Shown here: positions 6,043-9,212 of the stretch, one piece after another | Numbering within the stretch: position 1 is the first letter of the stretch | Layout of the letters: each line of letters begins with the position of its first letter | DNA from: Burkholderiales bacterium | GTDB taxonomy: Bacteria > Pseudomonadota > Gammaproteobacteria > Burkholderiales > CAIKXV01 | DNA length: 9,212 nt | Direction: 5' to 3' | NCBI GenBank assembly: GCA_019751575.1 | Contig: JAIENF010000806.1 | Location: 1 to 9,212 of the forward strand | The notes under the pieces: model-generated | Told to the model about the DNA's origin: nothing | Database searches by the model: none | What the model saw: the letters and a program-made list of their open reading frames with translations, nothing else | Position numbers and translations under genes: made by a program

Positions 6043-7233
6043 TCAGGGCAGGTGGGGTTCCGCCAGGTAGTGGACCGACTGCATCTCGACCAGCCTGCTC
6101 ACCGTGCGGTCGAACTCGCCGCTGCCCTTCTGCTCCTTGTAGACATCGTCGAGGGGCACGCGGACGAACAGGCCTTCGACCGGCACCTCGGCCGACAGGA
6201 TCAGCTTGACGCGCCGGTCGTAGAACTCGTCGATCATCCACACGAAGCGGCGCGCGACGTCACGCTCGGCGGCGGTGAGCGCAGGCACGCCGGACACGAT
6301 GATCGTATGGAAGCGCCGGGCGAGCTCGATGTAGTCGGACTTGCCCCGCGGACCGTCGCAGAGCATCCGGAAGTCGAACCATGCGGTGCCGCTGGCGACT
6401 CGCCGGGCGACGAACGCACGTTCATCGACCTCGATCGACACCCCGCCCTCGCCCGGCTCGCCGGCCAGCGCCAGGAACTCCGCCTCGAGCCTTGCTTCCA
6501 CGGTTGCATCGATCGGCGAGTGGTAGACGCCGCCCGCATGCAGCGCGCGCAGCCGGTAGTCGACTTCGGAGGCGACCTCGATCACCTCGAGATGCTGCTT
6601 CAGCAGGTCGATCGCCGGCAGGAAGCCGCTGCGCTGCAGGCCGTTCCGGTAGAGGTCGTCCGGCCGCGCGTTCGACGTGGTCACCAGCACCACGCCCTCT
6701 TCGACCAACCCTTCCAGCAGGTTGCGCATCAGCATCGCGTCGGTGATGTCCGTGACATGGAACTCGTCCAGGCACAGCAGCCGTGCGTCCTCGGCGATCA
6801 GCCGCGCCACCTGGCGCATCGGATTCGCGCGCCCCTGCAGGTCGCGCAGGCGGTGGTGGATCTCCTGCATGAAGCGGTGGAAGTGGACGCGCTTCTTGCG
6901 CGGCGTCGGCGCCACGGCGAAGAACGTGTCCATCAGGAAACTCTTGCCGCGTCCGACCCCGCCCCACAGGTAGAGGCCGCGCACGCTGCGCCGCCGGGAA
7001 AGGAGCCGCATCAGCGAACGGTCGGCGCGCTCGAGTTCCGCCAGCCCGTCGAACACCCGGCCGAACGCGGGCAAGGTGGCCTCCTGGGCCGGATCGAGCG
7101 TGTAGCCGTGGCCGGCCGCATGCCGGCGCACCCAGGCGGCAAGCAGGGTGCCGTCCGCCGGCGGGGGCAGCGAAGGCGGGAGCAACGGCGGGGGGACGGG
7201 CGGCGCAGCCCGCGCCGCCTCGACCTCAGCCAC
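6043..7233 (-). CDS. zapE: Cell division protein ZapE (AFG1-family ATPase)
   Basis: This is a 396-aa P-loop ATPase. In E. coli ZapE acts at the division ring, binding FtsZ and modulating Z-ring dynamics; its mitochondrial relative is AFG1/LACE1. Walker A is GGVGRGKS at 91-98, the family block HFHRFM at 117-122, Walker B LLCLDEF at 152-158, and a sensor-like TTSN at 185-188, followed by a conserved Arg region (RSGFLPAIDLL, 201-211). The C-terminal FVWMIDEFYDRRVKL block is typical. The start is GTG at 7233 with AGGG 6 bp upstream. An unusual Pro-rich leader (11-25, with PPP at 14-16 and 23-25) precedes the usual N-terminal domain. The gene begins 26 bp after the lpdA stop on the same strand, so it probably rides on the odh transcript. 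The family assignment is firm; a direct link to 2-oxoglutarate metabolism is not implied. Confidence 0.95.
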   Translation of the reverse strand: MAEVEAARAAPPVPPPLLPPSLPPPADGTLLAAWVRRHAAGHGYTLDPAQEATLPAFGRVFDGLAELERADRSLMRLLSRRRSVRGLYLWGGVGRGKSFLMDTFFAVAPTPRKKRVHFHRFMQEIHHRLRDLQGRANPMRQVARLIAEDARLLCLDEFHVTDITDAMLMRNLLEGLVEEGVVLVTTSNARPDDLYRNGLQRSGFLPAIDLLKQHLEVIEVASEVDYRLRALHAGGVYHSPIDATVEARLEAEFLALAGEPGEGGVSIEVDERAFVARRVASGTAWFDFRMLCDGPRGKSDYIELARRFHTIIVSGVPALTAAERDVARRFVWMIDEFYDRRVKLILSAEVPVEGLFVRVPLDDVYKEQKGSGEFDRTVSRLVEMQSVHYLAEPHLP

Positions 7234-7259
7234 GGGCCGCCCTGCCTGGACGTTCGCGT

Positions 7260-8684
7260 TCAGAAGTGCAGCGAACGCTTGTCCACCGCAAGCGCAGCCT
7301 CATGGATCACCTCCGACAGCGTCGGATGTGCATGCACGATCCGGGCAAGGTCTTCCGAGCTCGCCGAGAACTCCATCGCGACGACTGCCTCGGAAATGAG
7401 TTCCGAGGCGTGCGCGGCGATGATGTGCACGCCCAGGATGCGATCGGTCTTCGCATCGGCGATCATCTTGACGAAGCCGGTGGTGTCTCCCATTCCCATC
7501 GCACGGCCGTTGGCCATGAACGGGATCTGGCCGGTGCGATAGGCGACGCCTTCGGCCTTGAGCTGCTGCTCGGTCTTGCCGACCCAGGCAATCTCGGGCG
7601 AGGTGTAGATGACCCACGGCACGGTGTCGAGGTTCACATGGCCGGCCTGGCCGGCGATGATCTCGGAGACCATCACGCCTTCTTCCATCGCCTTGTGCGC
7701 GAGCATCGGGCCGCGCACGACGTCGCCGACCGCATAGACGTTCGGCAGCGTGGTGCGGCAGTGGCCGTCGACCTCGATGAAGCCGCGCGCGTCGAGCTTC
7801 AGGCCGACCGCGTCGGCCGCGAGGCCGTCGGTGTTCGGGATGCGGCCGATCGAGACGATCAGCTTGTCGCAGTCGAGCGTCGTCGCCTTGCCATCCTGCT
7901 CGTAGGCGATCGACACGCCGGACTTGCCCTTCTTCACTTCACCGATCTTGCAGCCCAGCTTGATGTCCAGGCCCTGCTTCGCCGTGAACACCTTCCAGGC
8001 CTCCTTCGCCACCGACTCGTCGCAGGCGCCGAGGAAGGTCGGCAGCGCTTCGAGGATGGTCACTTCGGCACCGAGGCGCTTCCACACCGAGCCGAGTTCG
8101 AGCCCGATCACGCCGGAGCCGATGATGCCGAGCTTCTTCGGCACCGCCTTGAAGTCGAGCGCGCCCACGTTGTCGACGATGGTCTCGTTGTCGACCGGCA
8201 CGCCGGGCAGCGGCCGGGAACGGGATCCGGTGGCGACGATCACGTGCTTCGCCTCGACCGCCTCGCCGCCGATGTCGAGCTTCCAGCTGGCGCCCCCTGC
8301 GGCCACGAACTTGCCGTGCCCCGGGATGAAGGTGACCTTGTACTTGCGGAACAGGCCCTTGATGCCGCCGGTGAACTGGTCGACGATCTTGTTCTTGCGC
8401 CCGACCATCGTCGAAATGTCGATCTTCGCGCCGGACACGGTGATGCCGTGCTGCGCGAACCCGTCGTGCAGCAGGTGGTAGTTCTCCGACGACTGCAGCA
8501 GCGCCTTGGACGGGATGCAGCCCACGTTCAGGCAGGTGCCGCCGAGCCGCGGCTCGCCCTTCGGGTCTGCATACGGGTTGGACTCGGCGCAGGCGACCGA
8601 AAGGCCGAGCTGCCCGGCCCGGATCGCGGCGACATATCCGGCGGGACCGCCGCCGATCACGACTACATCGAATTGCTTGGCCAT
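7260..8684 (-). CDS. lpdA: Dihydrolipoyl dehydrogenase (E3 of 2-oxoglutarate dehydrogenase)
   Basis: This is a 474-aa flavoprotein that reoxidises the dihydrolipoyl groups of E2 with NAD+, in the cytoplasm. The FAD-binding GGGPAGY is at 11-17. The redox disulfide GGTCLNVGC is at 48-56, with Cys51 and Cys56. The NAD-binding G-S-G-V-I-G is at 189-194, with Glu212 closing the second strand as expected for NAD. The second FAD motif AVGDV is at 318-322. The C-terminal catalytic pair is His453/Glu458 in HAHPTLSE. There is no N-terminal lipoyl domain, unlike some PDH-linked E3 forms. It starts 2 bp after the odhB stop, so it is the E3 dedicated to the odh complex (often called odhL). Length and all motifs are normal. 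Confidence 0.97.
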   Translation of the reverse strand: MAKQFDVVVIGGGPAGYVAAIRAGQLGLSVACAESNPYADPKGEPRLGGTCLNVGCIPSKALLQSSENYHLLHDGFAQHGITVSGAKIDISTMVGRKNKIVDQFTGGIKGLFRKYKVTFIPGHGKFVAAGGASWKLDIGGEAVEAKHVIVATGSRSRPLPGVPVDNETIVDNVGALDFKAVPKKLGIIGSGVIGLELGSVWKRLGAEVTILEALPTFLGACDESVAKEAWKVFTAKQGLDIKLGCKIGEVKKGKSGVSIAYEQDGKATTLDCDKLIVSIGRIPNTDGLAADAVGLKLDARGFIEVDGHCRTTLPNVYAVGDVVRGPMLAHKAMEEGVMVSEIIAGQAGHVNLDTVPWVIYTSPEIAWVGKTEQQLKAEGVAYRTGQIPFMANGRAMGMGDTTGFVKMIADAKTDRILGVHIIAAHASELISEAVVAMEFSASSEDLARIVHAHPTLSEVIHEAALAVDKRSLHF

Positions 8685-8686
8685 GG

Positions 8687-9212
8687 TCAGACGTCCAGCA
8701 GAAGGCGCGAAGGATCCTCGAGGGCATCCTTCATGGCGACCAGCGACAGCACCGCTTCGCGGCCATCGATGATCCGGTGGTCATACGACATCGCGAGGTA
8801 GTTCATCGGCCGGATGACGATCTGGCCGTTCTCGACGACCGGACGATCCTTGGTCGCATGCACGCCGAGGATCGCGCTCTGCGGCGGGTTGATGATCGGC
8901 GTCGAGAGCATCGAGCCGAACACGCCACCATTGGAGATCGAGAAGGTGCCGCCGGTGAGTTCCTCGAGCGTGAGCTTGCCGTCCTGTGCACGCTTGCCCA
9001 GTTCGTTGATCTCCTTCTCGATGTCGGCCATGGTCTTGCGGTCGGCATCGCGCACGATCGGCACCACCAGCCCGCGCGGGCTGGAAACGGCGACGCCGAT
9101 GTCGTAGTAGCCGTGGTAGACGATATCGGGACCGTCGATGGACGCATTGACTGCGGGGAACTTCTTCAGCGCGTAGACCGCCGCCTTGACGAAGAACGAC
9201 ATGAAGCCCAGG
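8687..9212 (-). CDS. odhB: Dihydrolipoyllysine-residue succinyltransferase, C-terminal part (E2 of 2-oxoglutarate dehydrogenase; 5' end outside window)
   Basis: About 174 C-terminal residues of the E2 core are present; the frame runs off the right edge, so the Met at 9202 is internal. E2 transfers the succinyl group from lipoate to CoA in the TCA-cycle 2-oxoglutarate dehydrogenase complex. Counting from that Met, the catalytic-domain blocks are [14 protein letters not shown] at 41-54, [15 protein letters not shown] at 84-98, [10 protein letters not shown] at 104-113, and the active-site DHRxxDG at 141-147 (His142, Asp146). The ending [11 protein letters not shown] is characteristic of SucB/OdhB rather than PDH E2. 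Lipoyl and E1/E3-binding domains would lie to the right, with odhA/sucA expected beyond. The stop is 2 bp from the lpdA ATG, so the two are translationally coupled. Confidence 0.95.
   Translation of the reverse strand, partial: LGFMSFFVKAAVYALKKFPAVNASIDGPDIVYHGYYDIGVAVSSPRGLVVPIVRDADRKTMADIEKEINELGKRAQDGKLTLEELTGGTFSISNGGVFGSMLSTPIINPPQSAILGVHATKDRPVVENGQIVIRPMNYLAMSYDHRIIDGREAVLSLVAMKDALEDPSRLLLDV

Noticed and set aside
6052..7542. A 496-codon plus-strand frame opposite zapE and the start of the lpdA 3' part
   Set aside because: Shadow of ZapE and LpdA; it crosses the real gene boundary and shows no family signature.
7266..8801. A 511-codon plus-strand frame opposite lpdA and the end of odhB
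   Set aside because: It spans two genes whose sense frames carry complete catalytic motifs. The product is Asp/His/Arg-rich without domain features.

Overview
The window looks like ordinary chromosome from a high-GC betaproteobacterium, most likely Burkholderiales. Three things point there: an orphan Bug-family periplasmic receptor, an odhB-lpdA-zapE gene string, and strong GC bias with long antisense shadow frames. The assignment is inferred from gene content and sequence style, not from a search.

Layout. The window has two convergent blocks. The plus-strand block (1-3699) holds the 3' part of a CheA-type chemotaxis kinase. After a 147-bp gap with two hairpins comes a two-gene unit: an MFS transporter of fosmidomycin-resistance-like type and an alpha/beta hydrolase, joined by a 4-bp ATGA overlap. 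The minus-strand block (3799-9212), in transcription order from the right edge, holds the 3' end of odhB/sucB (E2 of 2-oxoglutarate dehydrogenase), lpdA (E3), zapE (cell-division ATPase), a GhrA-like D-2-hydroxyacid dehydrogenase, and an orphan Bug-type solute-binding protein. The blocks meet at 3700-3798, where two strong hairpins sit back to back as a likely bidirectional termination zone.

How the genes work together. odhB and lpdA are 2 bp apart and encode two subunits of one TCA-cycle complex. zapE starts 26 bp after lpdA and probably shares its transcript. The Bug receptor and the 2-hydroxyacid dehydrogenase are co-directional and 178 bp apart, and could handle a related small carboxylate. 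The MFS/hydrolase pair is translationally coupled, which suggests a joint job on an unknown substrate. The CheA gene is the last of its cluster; its partners would lie left of the window.

No tRNA, rRNA, CRISPR array, insertion sequence, phage gene or pseudogene was seen. Every gene has intact family motifs. I found no clear new system. The least characterised parts are the MFS/hydrolase pair, the orphan receptor/dehydrogenase pair, and the U-tract-free hairpins between genes.
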